64,000 nucleotides of DNA from an uncultured Erysipelotrichaceae bacterium (GTDB taxonomy: Bacteria > Bacillota_I > Bacilli_A > RF39 > UBA660), in the NCBI GenBank assembly GCA_902785135.1, contig CACZXL010000004.1, positions 1-64,000 of the forward strand, read 5' to 3'. Positions 29,002-37,301 of the stretch are shown here, one piece after another. A program made the translations under genes and the position numbers. The notes below the pieces were generated by a model that saw only the letters and a list, made by a program, of their open reading frames with translations, searched no databases and was not told the origin of the DNA. How positions within the stretch are numbered: the first letter of the stretch is position 1; the number at the start of each line of letters is the position of its first letter.

Positions 29002-30081
29002 TTAATCTATACTCTTAGATTTAAACATATCTTCAAAATCTTGATAAGATTTATCACATAAATTTAAATTATTACTTTTTTCTTCTAAATAATTGCTATA
29101 TTTTTTCATTTGAGCTATATATTCTTCAACTCTTTCAAAGAATAATTTAGCAGCACTTCCTTGCCAACTATTAGACATATCACTTAATAATTGTCCTATT
29201 TTGCTACATGAACTATCTAATGTAGTTCTTATATCATCCATTTTAGTTATTGATTCAGCAACAACAGAATGATTAATCATAATATCTTTATAAGTTGTTG
29301 ATCTAGTAGTTGTTACTTTAATAGCATCTAATGTTGGTCTAGTTGTAGTAGTTTTTTTAGAATTAATCTTTTCTTGTATTTTTTGATTCAATTCTGAAAC
29401 AATAGTAGAAGCTTTGTATTTTCCATTTGTATGTTCTGAAAACCAATTATTTAGTTTGCCACTAGTAACTTGTCTAGAAGTAGTAACAGTAAATGTACCA
29501 TCATTATTCATAGTTAAACTAACTTCTACTCCATTATGTGATTTAATTTTTTGTTTAGTTTGATATGATTCAAATAAATCAGACAAACTAAATTCACCAT
29601 TATATTTATGACTATCATACCAACTAACTAAATTATTAAGATTAATCTTATCACTAGTTTTAACCGTATAATAAATATCTTTTGTATTAGCAATAATTTT
29701 ATCATTTTGAACTGAGTATTTTGCACTTTCAATAACTGAAATTGTAGAATCTCCATCTTTCTTTGTAACTCTTGCTAATTCTTTTCTTACAGTAGGCATA
29801 ATTGATTCATTTGTTATTTCTTCGGCTTTAGTTTTAATATTAGTAGAAAAAGTTTTAGTTGTATGTTTTAAGGATGCTGTTTCAGTTTTTTTAAATGTAT
29901 TGCTTTGTTCTTCTAATTTAGATTCAACTGCTGGTGCTTCTAAAGTTTCATACATATCAGATAAATGATTTGGTATATTAAAATTACTATTAGTATCTGT
30001 TGGCATTATACCTGCATTTTCTTCTGTAAAAGTATCTGTTGGCATTATACCTGCATTTCCTTCTGTAAAAGTATCACTCAT
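29002..30081 (-). CDS. Larger protein with C-terminal WXG100 domain
   Basis: 359 residues. Two nearly identical units, DTFTEGNAGIMPT and DTFTEENAGIMPT, begin the protein. A charged linker, a beta-containing central part (two similar WYDSHKYNGEFS / WFSEHTNGKYKAS segments about 80 residues apart) and a C-terminal helical WXG domain follow (about 260-350: NSWQGSAAKLFFERVEEYI). The paired central segments suggest an internal duplication of a small unknown domain. AGGAGG precedes the ATG. It is probably a type VII substrate or surface factor, and the central part matches nothing I know. Confidence 0.75.
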   Translation of the reverse strand: MSDTFTEGNAGIMPTDTFTEENAGIMPTDTNSNFNIPNHLSDMYETLEAPAVESKLEEQSNTFKKTETASLKHTTKTFSTNIKTKAEEITNESIMPTVRKELARVTKKDGDSTISVIESAKYSVQNDKIIANTKDIYYTVKTSDKINLNNLVSWYDSHKYNGEFSLSDLFESYQTKQKIKSHNGVEVSLTMNNDGTFTVTTSRQVTSGKLNNWFSEHTNGKYKASTIVSELNQKIQEKINSKKTTTTRPTLDAIKVTTTRSTTYKDIMINHSVVAESITKMDDIRTTLDSSCSKIGQLLSDMSNSWQGSAAKLFFERVEEYIAQMKKYSNYLEEKSNNLNLCDKSYQDFEDMFKSKSID

Positions 30082-30108
30082 TTTATTTCCTCCATTCTTT
30101 TTCCCCTC

Positions 30109-30168
30109 GTGAGTAAATATTAAGAGTTAATATTCACTCACCAGAGTCTCTATAAATATAGAGATTCT
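30109..30168. other. Two tandem hairpins between esx genes
   Basis: The first hairpin, GTGAGTAAATATTAA with TTAATATTCACTCAC, has a 15-base stem and one mismatch. The second, AGAGTCTCTAT with ATAGAGATTCT, follows directly. On the minus strand no T run follows, so they look like mRNA processing or stabilising elements between the small WXG100 gene and the next. On the plus strand the second ends in T7 and could block antisense transcription. Confidence 0.6.
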
Positions 30169-30172
30169 TTTT

Positions 30173-30457
30173 TTATCCTGAAATTTGACTATCAGCTCTT
30201 TGGTAGTTTTCAACTACTGTAGTTAAGTGAGCTGCTTCATCATTTACCGCTTTATAAAAATCTGCAAATTTTGCATTTAAAGTATCAAATTTTGATCTTG
30301 ATTCCATAGCTGCATTTCCGCCCCAAACATCTTCATTTCCGATTTTTGAAACATATTGAGTTATTTCATCAAGGATAGCTTGCATATCTTTAGCATAGTT
30401 TTGAAGATTTTGACTAATTGTAGTAATTTGTGCGTAAGTTAAATTTGAACTTTCCAT
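30173..30457 (-). CDS. WXG100 protein (EsxA-like)
   Basis: 94 residues. The WXG motif appears as VWGGNAA at about residue 45, between two long amphipathic helices, in the classic ESX hairpin. The second helix ends with YQRADSQ, in the place of the Y-x-x-x-D/E secretion signal of this family. The ATG at 30457 is chosen because AAGGAGG is correctly spaced for it. It lies directly downstream of the other small WXG100 gene, so the two may form a heterodimer. Confidence 0.93.
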   Translation of the reverse strand: MESSNLTYAQITTISQNLQNYAKDMQAILDEITQYVSKIGNEDVWGGNAAMESRSKFDTLNAKFADFYKAVNDEAAHLTTVVENYQRADSQISG

Positions 30458-30478
30458 ATTCATTCCTCCTTATTAATA

Positions 30479-30763
30479 TTAACGTATACCATCTTGGTTA
30501 GCTTCATTTACTCTTTCGTAAGCATTGGCTGCATCAATTAAAAATTGTCCCATTTCTTCGATAGCTCTATTAAGAGTTCTCATATTTTCAATTTCTGCTG
30601 CTACTGCACCTGTATACTTATCAGCATCTGAACCTTTCCAATAATTTCTTAAATTATCATTTTCTCCTGTAATTTTAGTAAGTACTTCACTAAATTCAGT
30701 ACCCTTATCTAAAATACTATTTCCTAATTGTCTTGTTTGATTATAATCAATACTTAAATCCAT
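30479..30763 (-). CDS. WXG100 protein (EsxA/EsxB-like)
   Basis: 94 residues from the ATG at 30763, which has GGAGGTGA about eight bases upstream; the GTG at 30775 abuts that site and is unlikely. The motif is YWKGSDADKY, followed by a helix that ends in YERVNEANQ, matching the Y-x-x-x-D/E export signal. It lies between the YukD-like gene and the second WXG100 gene. It is a small type VII substrate or component. Confidence 0.92.
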   Translation of the reverse strand: MDLSIDYNQTRQLGNSILDKGTEFSEVLTKITGENDNLRNYWKGSDADKYTGAVAAEIENMRTLNRAIEEMGQFLIDAANAYERVNEANQDGIR

Positions 30764-30794
30764 AACCAAATTCACCTCCCTCCGAATAGTATTT

Positions 30795-31028
30795 CTATAG
30801 TAGGATTAATTTTGAACCATTTTGTATTCCGGAATTTTTAACATAAACATTATCATCAATTACCTTATTATCTTGTTTGTTTAGTAATTGATAATTCTTT
30901 TGTATTAAATTTTTAACAGAACTTACAAAAGTATTCTTCACTGTCCCTACTTTCTTATTAATAGGAATGAATATGTCATAGTCTTCATCAAGAAGTGGTA
31001 TATAAATTGTAACTAAAATTTTATTCAT
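30795..31028 (-). CDS. YukD/EsaB-like ubiquitin-fold protein
   Basis: 77 residues predicted to form a ubiquitin-like fold: a starting beta strand (ILVTIYIP), a helix around KNTFVSSVKNLI, and NSGIQNGSKLILL at the end, as in the YukD/EsaB family. These proteins are accessory to Firmicutes type VII secretion. It is the first gene of the operon and supports the type VII call for the following WXG100 genes. AGAAGGGAAG stands before the ATG. Confidence 0.88.
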   Translation of the reverse strand: MNKILVTIYIPLLDEDYDIFIPINKKVGTVKNTFVSSVKNLIQKNYQLLNKQDNKVIDDNVYVKNSGIQNGSKLILL

Positions 31029-31087
31029 ATTTACTCTTCCCTTCTAGATAGTGTGACCCTATGTCCCCATATCATACCTTATAATAA

Positions 31088-31116
31088 AGTATACTATTAA
31101 TATCAACTAGTGTCAA
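31088..31116 (-). promoter_or_regulatory. Near-consensus sigma-A promoter of the WXG operon
   Basis: TTGACA (31111-31116), exactly 17 bases, TATACT (31088-31093) on the minus strand, about 60 bases before the YukD-like start. This is one of the best promoters in the window, which suggests high expression of the small WXG100 genes. Confidence 0.85.
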
Positions 31117-31120
31117 CAAA

Positions 31121-31153
31121 ATAAAAAGGCAAATTATTGCTAATTTACCTTTT
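31121..31153 (-). terminator. Terminator of the MBL hydrolase operon
   Basis: AAAAGGTAAATTA and TAATTTGCCTTTT pair around a GCAA loop, with TATTTTG following on the minus strand. It closes the 33719-31159 gene group just before the WXG promoter. Confidence 0.75.
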
Positions 31154-31158
31154 CTTTA

Positions 31159-31704
31159 CTAAAATAATAAGTTATTTTCTTTTTCATTTTTTAAAGTAGT
31201 TTCTTCTCCATGACCTGGATATATTATTATATTATCTTTATACTTTTTTATTAACTCAATTGAACTAATCATTTCATTATAATTACCATATTCTAAATCA
31301 GTTCTTCCTACACTTCCTTTAAATAAGAAATCTCCAGTAAACATAATATCATTAAAATAATATGTGGCTGAATCATTTCTATGACCTGGAGTATAAATTA
31401 CATTAAACTTAAAGTCATCAATATTATATTCTTGTTCTTTTATATCTATAATATTCTTATTTAATTCATTATTAATATTATGATAATAAACAGGAACATC
31501 ATATACTTTTAATAATTCTTCTAATGCACCTATATGATCAAAATGAGCATGAGTAATAAGAATACCTATGATCTTAGTATCTCCAATCATATCAAGTATC
31601 TTATCTATTTCATCACCTGGATCTACTATAAGTCCTTTATTACCTTCTTTTATAAGATAACAATTTTCTTCTAAGTATCCTACTACTGTTTTTTTAATTT
31701 CCAT
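31159..31704 (-). CDS. MBL-fold metallohydrolase (glyoxalase II-like)
   Basis: 181 residues of metallo-beta-lactamase fold. The metal-binding motif is THAHFDHIGAL (about 51-61); GDFLFKGSVGRTD and YPGHGEETTL supply the later His and Asp ligands. This layout matches small hydroxyacylglutathione-hydrolase-like proteins (YcbL/GloB-II type) without the C-terminal glutathione-binding domain. The substrate is not deducible. The start overlaps the previous stop (TAATG), indicating translational coupling with the HAD gene. Confidence 0.88.
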   Translation of the reverse strand: MEIKKTVVGYLEENCYLIKEGNKGLIVDPGDEIDKILDMIGDTKIIGILITHAHFDHIGALEELLKVYDVPVYYHNINNELNKNIIDIKEQEYNIDDFKFNVIYTPGHRNDSATYYFNDIMFTGDFLFKGSVGRTDLEYGNYNEMISSIELIKKYKDNIIIYPGHGEETTLKNEKENNLLF

Positions 31705-32201
31705 TAAAATAACTCCAATAATTCTTCTAAAGATGTTACATTTTTAAATTCACATTCTTCTTTTTCTTTTGTATATTTAACACCTATTCCACCAGATGCT
31801 TCCCATTCTCTTAAATTACCAGAATAATCATCTACTAAAATAGCATTTTTTGTTTGAGTCATCATTGTTTTAGAACATGATTTAGGTACTGGAATAATAG
31901 TTAAATCATCAAACAAATTGTTTATAAATTCTATTTTAGCTTTAGCTTCTTTTAAAGAATTAATATGAGTTAAAATAGATATATTAAACTTTTTAGATTC
32001 TTTTAATTTCTTAATAGAATTAATACTATTAGATAATTCTTCACTTTCATCTATTAATGTTTCCCAATCTATTTTAGAAAATAATAGTCCCATTTCTTTA
32101 GTTTGAGTTTTAACATCTATATTTAGTTTTTTAGCAAGATTATAAACTGGAGTAATAGTATCTAATATAACTCCATCAAAATCTATATATAAATTTTTCA
32201 T
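31704..32201 (-). CDS. HAD-like hydrolase (5'-nucleotidase-type)
   Basis: 165 residues. The HAD motif I is YIDFDGVILDT at the N-terminus (Asp7 and Asp9 positions), SILTHI is motif II, and ILVDDYSGNLREW is motif IV with the acidic pair. This is typical of the NT5C/YqfW-type branch of small HAD phosphatases. The substrate is unknown. It overlaps both neighbours by one base (TAATG), so it belongs to a tightly coupled operon with the MBL hydrolase and the pseudouridine synthase. Confidence 0.82.
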   Translation of the reverse strand: MKNLYIDFDGVILDTITPVYNLAKKLNIDVKTQTKEMGLLFSKIDWETLIDESEELSNSINSIKKLKESKKFNISILTHINSLKEAKAKIEFINNLFDDLTIIPVPKSCSKTMMTQTKNAILVDDYSGNLREWEASGGIGVKYTKEKEECEFKNVTSLEELLELF

Positions 32202-32860
32202 TATAAATCAACTCCTTCAAGTATTTTCCATTCTGGTAACTTTTTAAAAGTCATTTGTTCTTTTGTTACTGGATGAGTAAACTCTAATTTATATGCATAT
32301 AACGCTAATTGTTTTTTATCTTGTGTTCCATATCTTTGATCACCATATAAAGGATGACCTATATTAGACATTTGTAATCTTATTTGATGATGTCTACCTG
32401 TTTCTAAATCAACTTTAATTAGTGATAAATCTTCTTTTTCATCATACTTTAATCTAGTATATGTAAGAATACTTTCTTTGCCACTTTTTTTATCTATATA
32501 AGAATTATTAGTTTTATTGTCTTTTGATATATAATCTACTAGTTTTTCTTTATCTTTAGTCTTTCCATGTGCAATAGCTAAATATGTTTTTTTAATTGTT
32601 CTATTTCGTACTTCATCAGATAAACGAGATGCTGCTTTTGAAGTTCTAGCAAAGACCATAACTCCAGAAGCTGGTCTATCTAATCTATGAACTAAACCTA
32701 AGTATACGTTCCCTGGTTTATTATATTTTTCTTTAATATAATCTTTTATTATAGTAAGCATATCAATGTCTTTTGACGAATCTTCTTGAGTAGGAATATT
32801 AAAAGGTTTTACTACTACAATAATATGATTATCTTCATATAATACTTCTAACTTATTCAT
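32201..32860 (-). CDS. RluA-family pseudouridine synthase
   Basis: 219 residues from the ATG at 32860, which overlaps the methyltransferase stop; the frame continues to 32887 but that stretch belongs to the upstream gene. The catalytic motif HRLDRPASGVMVFART carries the essential Asp. LETGRHHQIRLQ and GHPLYGDQRYG are the usual RluA/RluD signatures. There is no S4 domain, so it is the short form of the family. It isomerises uridine in rRNA or tRNA. The exact target is not deducible. Confidence 0.93.
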   Translation of the reverse strand: MNKLEVLYEDNHIIVVVKPFNIPTQEDSSKDIDMLTIIKDYIKEKYNKPGNVYLGLVHRLDRPASGVMVFARTSKAASRLSDEVRNRTIKKTYLAIAHGKTKDKEKLVDYISKDNKTNNSYIDKKSGKESILTYTRLKYDEKEDLSLIKVDLETGRHHQIRLQMSNIGHPLYGDQRYGTQDKKQLALYAYKLEFTHPVTKEQMTFKKLPEWKILEGVDL

Positions 32861-33719
32861 CTTTTTCCCATCTTCCAAATATACCACATGGTAATACTAG
32901 ATCAGAGTTTTCCATAGGAAGACCTACTTCACCTGAACTTAGTTTTCCTTTATGTTCTTTATTAACAGTTACGTTTAATATATTTTCTAATACTTTAGAA
33001 CTAATTCCTGTTGTATAAGAATTGATTAAGAAGAATACAGGATCATCACTAAGTACTTTAGTACATAACTCAACTAAATCATATAGATTTTCTTCAAACT
33101 TCCATATTTCTTTATTTGCACCTCTACCAAATGATGGTGGATCCATAATTATCGCATCATATTTATGTCCTCTTCTAATTTCTCTTTCAACAAATTTAAT
33201 TACATCATCTACAATGAATCTTACATATCTATCTTCTAAGTTAGAACTCTTTATATTTTCTTTTGCCATGTCTACCATACCTCTAGATGCATCAACATGT
33301 ACAACATCTGCCCCAGCATATGCTGCCGCAACTGTTGCGCCTCCAGTATACGCAAATAAATTTAGTACATTTAGTTTTCTATCTTCTTTTTTTATCTTAT
33401 CAATTATGAAGTCCCAATTAAAAGCTTGTTCTGGAAATAAACCTGTATGCTTAAATCCCATTAGTTTTAAATTAAAAGTAAGATCTTTATAATGCACTTG
33501 CCAAGAATCAGGTACTTTCTTAATGTATTCCCAGGCTCCTCCTCCAGTTTTACTTCTATGATAATAAGCATGTACATCTTTCCAAACATCTGGATTACTC
33601 TTCTTATTCCATATAACTTGAGGATCTGGTCTTCTAAGAATTATCCCATTCCAATTTTCAATTTTTTCTCCATTACTCATATCAAGTAATTTATAATCTT
33701 CAAATTTAGTAATATTCAT
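32853..33719 (-). CDS. Class I SAM-dependent rRNA methyltransferase (RlmI/RlmK-like)
   Basis: 288 residues from the ATG at 33719, with AGGTGAT seven bases upstream (the GTG at 33728 lies inside that site). Motif I is NLFAYTGGATVAAAYAGA, the acidic loop is HVDASRG, and the catalytic DPPSFGRG is typical of m5C/m2G rRNA methyltransferases of the RlmI/K/L type. No PUA domain is present, so the protein is shorter than E. coli RlmI. It precedes the pseudouridine synthase in the operon, and both act on RNA. Confidence 0.88.
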   Translation of the reverse strand: MNITKFEDYKLLDMSNGEKIENWNGIILRRPDPQVIWNKKSNPDVWKDVHAYYHRSKTGGGAWEYIKKVPDSWQVHYKDLTFNLKLMGFKHTGLFPEQAFNWDFIIDKIKKEDRKLNVLNLFAYTGGATVAAAYAGADVVHVDASRGMVDMAKENIKSSNLEDRYVRFIVDDVIKFVEREIRRGHKYDAIIMDPPSFGRGANKEIWKFEENLYDLVELCTKVLSDDPVFFLINSYTTGISSKVLENILNVTVNKEHKGKLSSGEVGLPMENSDLVLPCGIFGRWEKDE

Positions 33720-33750
33720 AAAAATCACCTATATATAATTTTATCATATA

Positions 33751-33781
33751 AAAATAAAAGAATAAACAATAATGTTTATTC
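33751..33781 (-). terminator. Terminator of the 275-residue protein gene
   Basis: GAATAAAC, a six-base loop, GTTTATTC and then TTTTATTTTT on the minus strand, overlapping the stop codon. Confidence 0.75.
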
Positions 33782-34603
33782 ATGCATTTTAAATACTGTA
33801 ACAATCCAATTTCCATCTACTTTTTCAATGGTAAATGCTTTTTCATTTGTATTGATACAACTATCTATATTTTCTTTACATTCTTTATTAAAATCAGTTA
33901 CTTTATCATTTAAATATTTAGATTTAACTAAGAATGATATTTTATTAGTATCAATAGATACTATTCTCATATCATATGGTTCAATTTCTTTTGTATAATT
34001 TGCTAGATATCTAGATTCAAATTTTTCTTCAATAGTTGCTTTACAATATAATGAATTTTCATATGAAACATAATTTGATCCTGTATAAGTTTCATTAGTT
34101 AATAAAATTAAGTCTTTAATTACTTTTTCATTACTCTTTATATTATTTTCTATTAAGTCTTCAGATAAATAATTAGCTAAATATCTTTTTAATGTTTTTA
34201 TATCTTTATATTTGCTTTTATAATAACTTGTTTCATTTTCAACAGTATCATCATCTTTTTCTAGTTTAGGTGTATCAGGAGCTGCATCAATTAATTCGTC
34301 TTCAAATTTAGTTAAAGTTTGACCATTAATCTCATTTAAATTTAAACCACAATAAGGTATTTTATTACTGTAAACAGTATATATTTCTGTTACTTTATCA
34401 TATAATTCTTTTCCTTTTAATAGTGCTTCTCTTTCTGTTAATTTAGGATCTGCATTAACTAGTTTGTTATATTCTCTTTTTAAATTAGAATTATTCTTAT
34501 ATAAAGAAATATCAAAATAAGTTAATGTAATTACTGCGATAACTAGAAGCGCTATAAGAATATTTTTAGTTTTTAATTTTTTTCTTAGATTCTCTGCATC
34601 CAT
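33776..34603 (-). CDS. Unknown membrane-anchored extracytoplasmic protein
   Basis: 275 residues: a basic start, one membrane helix (about 15-32), and the rest outside the membrane. The outer part carries a KLVNADPKLT segment, an acidic linker (PKLEKDDDTVEN) and a beta-rich end. Several Cys (IPYCGLN, YCKATI, NKECKENIDSC) could form disulfides outside the cell. It has its own terminator and stands between two different operons. I recognise no family. Confidence 0.7.
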   Translation of the reverse strand: MDAENLRKKLKTKNILIALLVIAVITLTYFDISLYKNNSNLKREYNKLVNADPKLTEREALLKGKELYDKVTEIYTVYSNKIPYCGLNLNEINGQTLTKFEDELIDAAPDTPKLEKDDDTVENETSYYKSKYKDIKTLKRYLANYLSEDLIENNIKSNEKVIKDLILLTNETYTGSNYVSYENSLYCKATIEEKFESRYLANYTKEIEPYDMRIVSIDTNKISFLVKSKYLNDKVTDFNKECKENIDSCINTNEKAFTIEKVDGNWIVTVFKMHE

Positions 34604-34626
34604 ATTTTCCCTACTTTCTTATTTTC

Positions 34627-34637
34627 ATTATAACATA
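34627..34637 (-). promoter_or_regulatory. Extended -10 promoter of the 275-residue protein gene
   Basis: TATGTTATAAT on the minus strand, the same 11-mer as at 24726, 60380 and 63129. It follows the T run of the rmlCD terminator, and the gene starts at 34603 after AGTAGGGA. Confidence 0.45.
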
Positions 34638-34663
34638 AAAAAAGAGTTATAAAACTCTTTTTT
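34637..34663 (-). terminator. Terminator of the rmlA-rmlCD operon
   Basis: AAAAAGAGTT, a four-base loop, AACTC and a run of seven T on the minus strand, overlapping the rmlCD stop codon. Confidence 0.8.
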
Positions 34664-36263
34664 AATTCTTGTTAACAAGTTTTAACTCTTTACTGTATCT
34701 TCTAACAGCATCTTTCCAACTTGGTAATAAATCAAAATCATTATCTATTAAAGCATTTTTACTTAATTTTGAATTTCTAGGTCTATATGCTTTTTGAGGA
34801 TATTCTTCTGATGTAACATGATTAACTTTTACATTTTTATTATTTTGTCTGAATATTTCTTCTGCAAATTCAGCCCAATTACAATATCCTTCATTATTTG
34901 CATGATATAAACCATATTTTTCTGTTCCAGCCATATTTACTAATAATTTAGCCAAATCTACAGTATATGTAGGACTTCCATATTGATCAGAAACTACATT
35001 TAATTCATCTTTAGTATCAGATAAATTAAGCATTGTTCTCATAAAATTCTTACCATTTATACCAAATACCCAAGAAGTTCTAACTATAAATGTTTTAGGG
35101 TTATTTAATGCTTTTCTTTCACCTAATAGCTTAGTTCTTCCATATTCAGATTTTGGATTTGGTTCATCTGTTACTTCATATACTTCATTTAAATCTTTAT
35201 TTCCATCAAATACATAATCAGTACTTATATATATTAATTTAGAATTATATTTTTTACAGTTTTCAGCAATATAACCAGTAGCATTAATATTAATACCTTC
35301 TACTATATCTTTAACCTTTTGAGCATCTTCCTTCTCTTCTTCTGTCATACCTTCTTTAATTACTCCATCTTCTGCGTTGTCTACAGCAGTATATGCAGCG
35401 CAGTGTATAACTAGATTTGGTTTAATTTCATCCATATATTTATCAACAGCTTCTTTATCAGCTAAATCCAATACTTCTATTGTTGGCGCAAATATATTAT
35501 TCTCTTCATAACCTTGTTTTATAAGTTCTTTAATTACATCATAACCTAATTGACCTGCTCCTCCTGTTACCATAACTTTACATCTTGAATTATAGTATCT
35601 TTCTGAAGGTTTTAAATCACTTTTCTTAAATGGTATTTCATTATTTTCTAATTTTTCATCTAATGAACTATGTAATTTATCTTTATCTGATGTTAATAGT
35701 TCATCTTCTTTAATACCATTACTTTCAAATATTGATTTCCAATCTATATTGATTCCTTTATCATCCCAAGGAATACCTGCTTCCATACTAGGAGCATAAT
35801 CATTATCTACTAAATAGTGAAATTTTGTTTCATCTTGTAATGCAATAAAACCATGTGCAAAGCCTTTTGGTACAATTAATTGATTTTCATATGGTTTTAA
35901 TTTAATACCTAACCATTTTCTAAATGTAGGTGAATCTGGTCTTATATCAACTATTACATCAATTGCTTCTCCTTCAGTAACACCCACTATTTTTGTTTGG
36001 CATTTAGGATCTAATTGATAGTGTAATCCTCTAATTGTTCCTTTTGAACTTCCAGATACATTTTCTTGTCTAAAAGTTTCCCATACTCTATTTGGGATTC
36101 CTTTTTCTATAGCATCTTGAATTACTCTTGGAGAAAAGAATCCTCTTTTATCTCCAAATTTATCAGCTACTAAAATATAACAATCTTCAAGACCTTCACC
36201 ATAGAAGTTTTCTCCATCAATCATCCCTTTATATTCATCACTCATTGTATTAATTAATTTCAT
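34662..36263 (-). CDS. Fused dTDP-4-dehydrorhamnose 3,5-epimerase and reductase (RmlC-RmlD)
   Basis: 533 residues joining two steps of dTDP-L-rhamnose synthesis. Residues 1-190 form the RmlC epimerase cupin: KFGDKRGFF, RGLHYQ at 78-83 (catalytic His), VDIRPDSPTF and VPKGFAHGF. A linker follows. Residues 228-533 form the RmlD reductase, a short-chain dehydrogenase fold with TGGAGQLGYD (234-240), HCAAYTAVDNAE, the catalytic pair in YGRTK, and RTSWVFG. RmlC and RmlD are usually separate proteins of about 180 and 290 residues, so the fusion makes one enzyme. It overlaps rmlA by 14 bases, with GGAG at a suitable distance. RmlB is not in the window. Confidence 0.93.
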   Translation of the reverse strand: MKLINTMSDEYKGMIDGENFYGEGLEDCYILVADKFGDKRGFFSPRVIQDAIEKGIPNRVWETFRQENVSGSSKGTIRGLHYQLDPKCQTKIVGVTEGEAIDVIVDIRPDSPTFRKWLGIKLKPYENQLIVPKGFAHGFIALQDETKFHYLVDNDYAPSMEAGIPWDDKGINIDWKSIFESNGIKEDELLTSDKDKLHSSLDEKLENNEIPFKKSDLKPSERYYNSRCKVMVTGGAGQLGYDVIKELIKQGYEENNIFAPTIEVLDLADKEAVDKYMDEIKPNLVIHCAAYTAVDNAEDGVIKEGMTEEEKEDAQKVKDIVEGININATGYIAENCKKYNSKLIYISTDYVFDGNKDLNEVYEVTDEPNPKSEYGRTKLLGERKALNNPKTFIVRTSWVFGINGKNFMRTMLNLSDTKDELNVVSDQYGSPTYTVDLAKLLVNMAGTEKYGLYHANNEGYCNWAEFAEEIFRQNNKNVKVNHVTSEEYPQKAYRPRNSKLSKNALIDNDFDLLPSWKDAVRRYSKELKLVNKN

Positions 36264-37218
36264 CTTTATTTTCTCCTTGATTATTTGTTAAAATTAATTT
36301 TCTTACTTTTTTATTACTTACTTGTTTACTTTGAATTTCTTCTTTTTTTTTTGCAACATATTTAGTTAATAATTGACCATATTCAGTCTTTTTCATTAAT
36401 TCACCAGCTGCTAATATTTGTTCTTCAGAAATCCAACCATTATCATAAGCAATTGTTTCAGGACTACATACAAGTCTTCCTTGATTTTTTTGTACACTTT
36501 CGATTAAGTCTCCTGCATCTCTCATACTTTGTCTAGTTCCTGTATCAAACCAAGTAAATCCTCCACCAAGTAATTCTGCTCTTAAGTTACCTTCTTGTAA
36601 ATACATATCATTTAAAGTAGTAATTTCAAGTTCTCCTCTTGCAGATGGTTTAACTTGTTTTGCTTTTTCTGCTACTCCCTTTGGATAGAAATATAATCCT
36701 GTAATAGCAAAGTCAGATTTAGGTTCTTCAGGTTTTTCTTCAACGCTTAGAACATTATTATTTTCATCTATTTCCATAATACCAAATCTTTCTGGATCAT
36801 CTACTCGATATCCAAATATAGATGCCTTTCCTTCTTCTGCTTTTTCTTTGGCATTAAGAAGCATTTTCTTAAAATCATTACCAAAATAAATATTGTCGCC
36901 AAGTATCATAGCACATTCATCATCACCAATGAATTCTTCACCTAGAATAAATGCTTGTGCAAGTCCATCTGGTGATGGTTGAATACAATATTCTAAATTA
37001 AGACCAAATTCTGAACCATCTTTAAATAATTTCTTAAAATTTGGTTGATCCTCTTCTGTAGTTATTAATAATATATCTTTAATTCCCGCAAGCATTAGAA
37101 CAGATAATGGATAATATATCATTGGTTTATCACATATTGGCATTACTTGTTTACTAATTGCTTTTGTTATAGGATAAAGTCTTGTTCCAGACCCTCCTGC
37201 TAAAATAATTCCTTTCAT
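36250..37218 (-). CDS. rmlA: Glucose-1-phosphate thymidylyltransferase
   Basis: 322 residues. Makes dTDP-glucose from dTTP and glucose-1-phosphate, the first step to dTDP-rhamnose. The nucleotide-binding start is GIILAGGSGTRLYPIT, followed by SKQVMPICDKPMIYYPLS, and later GDNIYFGND and GFTWFDTGT. The C-terminus is about 30 residues longer than E. coli RmlA, rich in Lys and Gln, with no known domain. Its ATG is preceded by AGGAGGGT and a perfect promoter. It is the first gene of a two-gene unit with the rmlC-rmlD fusion. Confidence 0.96.
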   Translation of the reverse strand: MKGIILAGGSGTRLYPITKAISKQVMPICDKPMIYYPLSVLMLAGIKDILLITTEEDQPNFKKLFKDGSEFGLNLEYCIQPSPDGLAQAFILGEEFIGDDECAMILGDNIYFGNDFKKMLLNAKEKAEEGKASIFGYRVDDPERFGIMEIDENNNVLSVEEKPEEPKSDFAITGLYFYPKGVAEKAKQVKPSARGELEITTLNDMYLQEGNLRAELLGGGFTWFDTGTRQSMRDAGDLIESVQKNQGRLVCSPETIAYDNGWISEEQILAAGELMKKTEYGQLLTKYVAKKKEEIQSKQVSNKKVRKLILTNNQGENKDEIN

Positions 37219-37240
37219 AAATCATACCCTCCTAAATAAA

Positions 37241-37269
37241 ATTATAACAATTATGTAAAACACTGTCAA
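37241..37269 (-). promoter_or_regulatory. Consensus promoter of the rmlA operon
   Basis: TTGACA (37264-37269), 17 bases, TATAAT (37241-37246) on the minus strand, a full consensus match, about 25 bases before the rmlA ATG and just after the terminator of the glycosyltransferase unit. Confidence 0.9.
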
Positions 37270-37301
37270 ACAAAAAGAATGAATTATTTTTCATTCTTTT
37301 T
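37268..37301 (-). terminator. Terminator of the glycosyltransferase unit
   Basis: AAAAAGAATGA and TCATTCTTTTT pair around an eight-base loop on the minus strand, followed by GTTTG. It overlaps the stop codon of the 396-residue glycosyltransferase. Confidence 0.75.
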
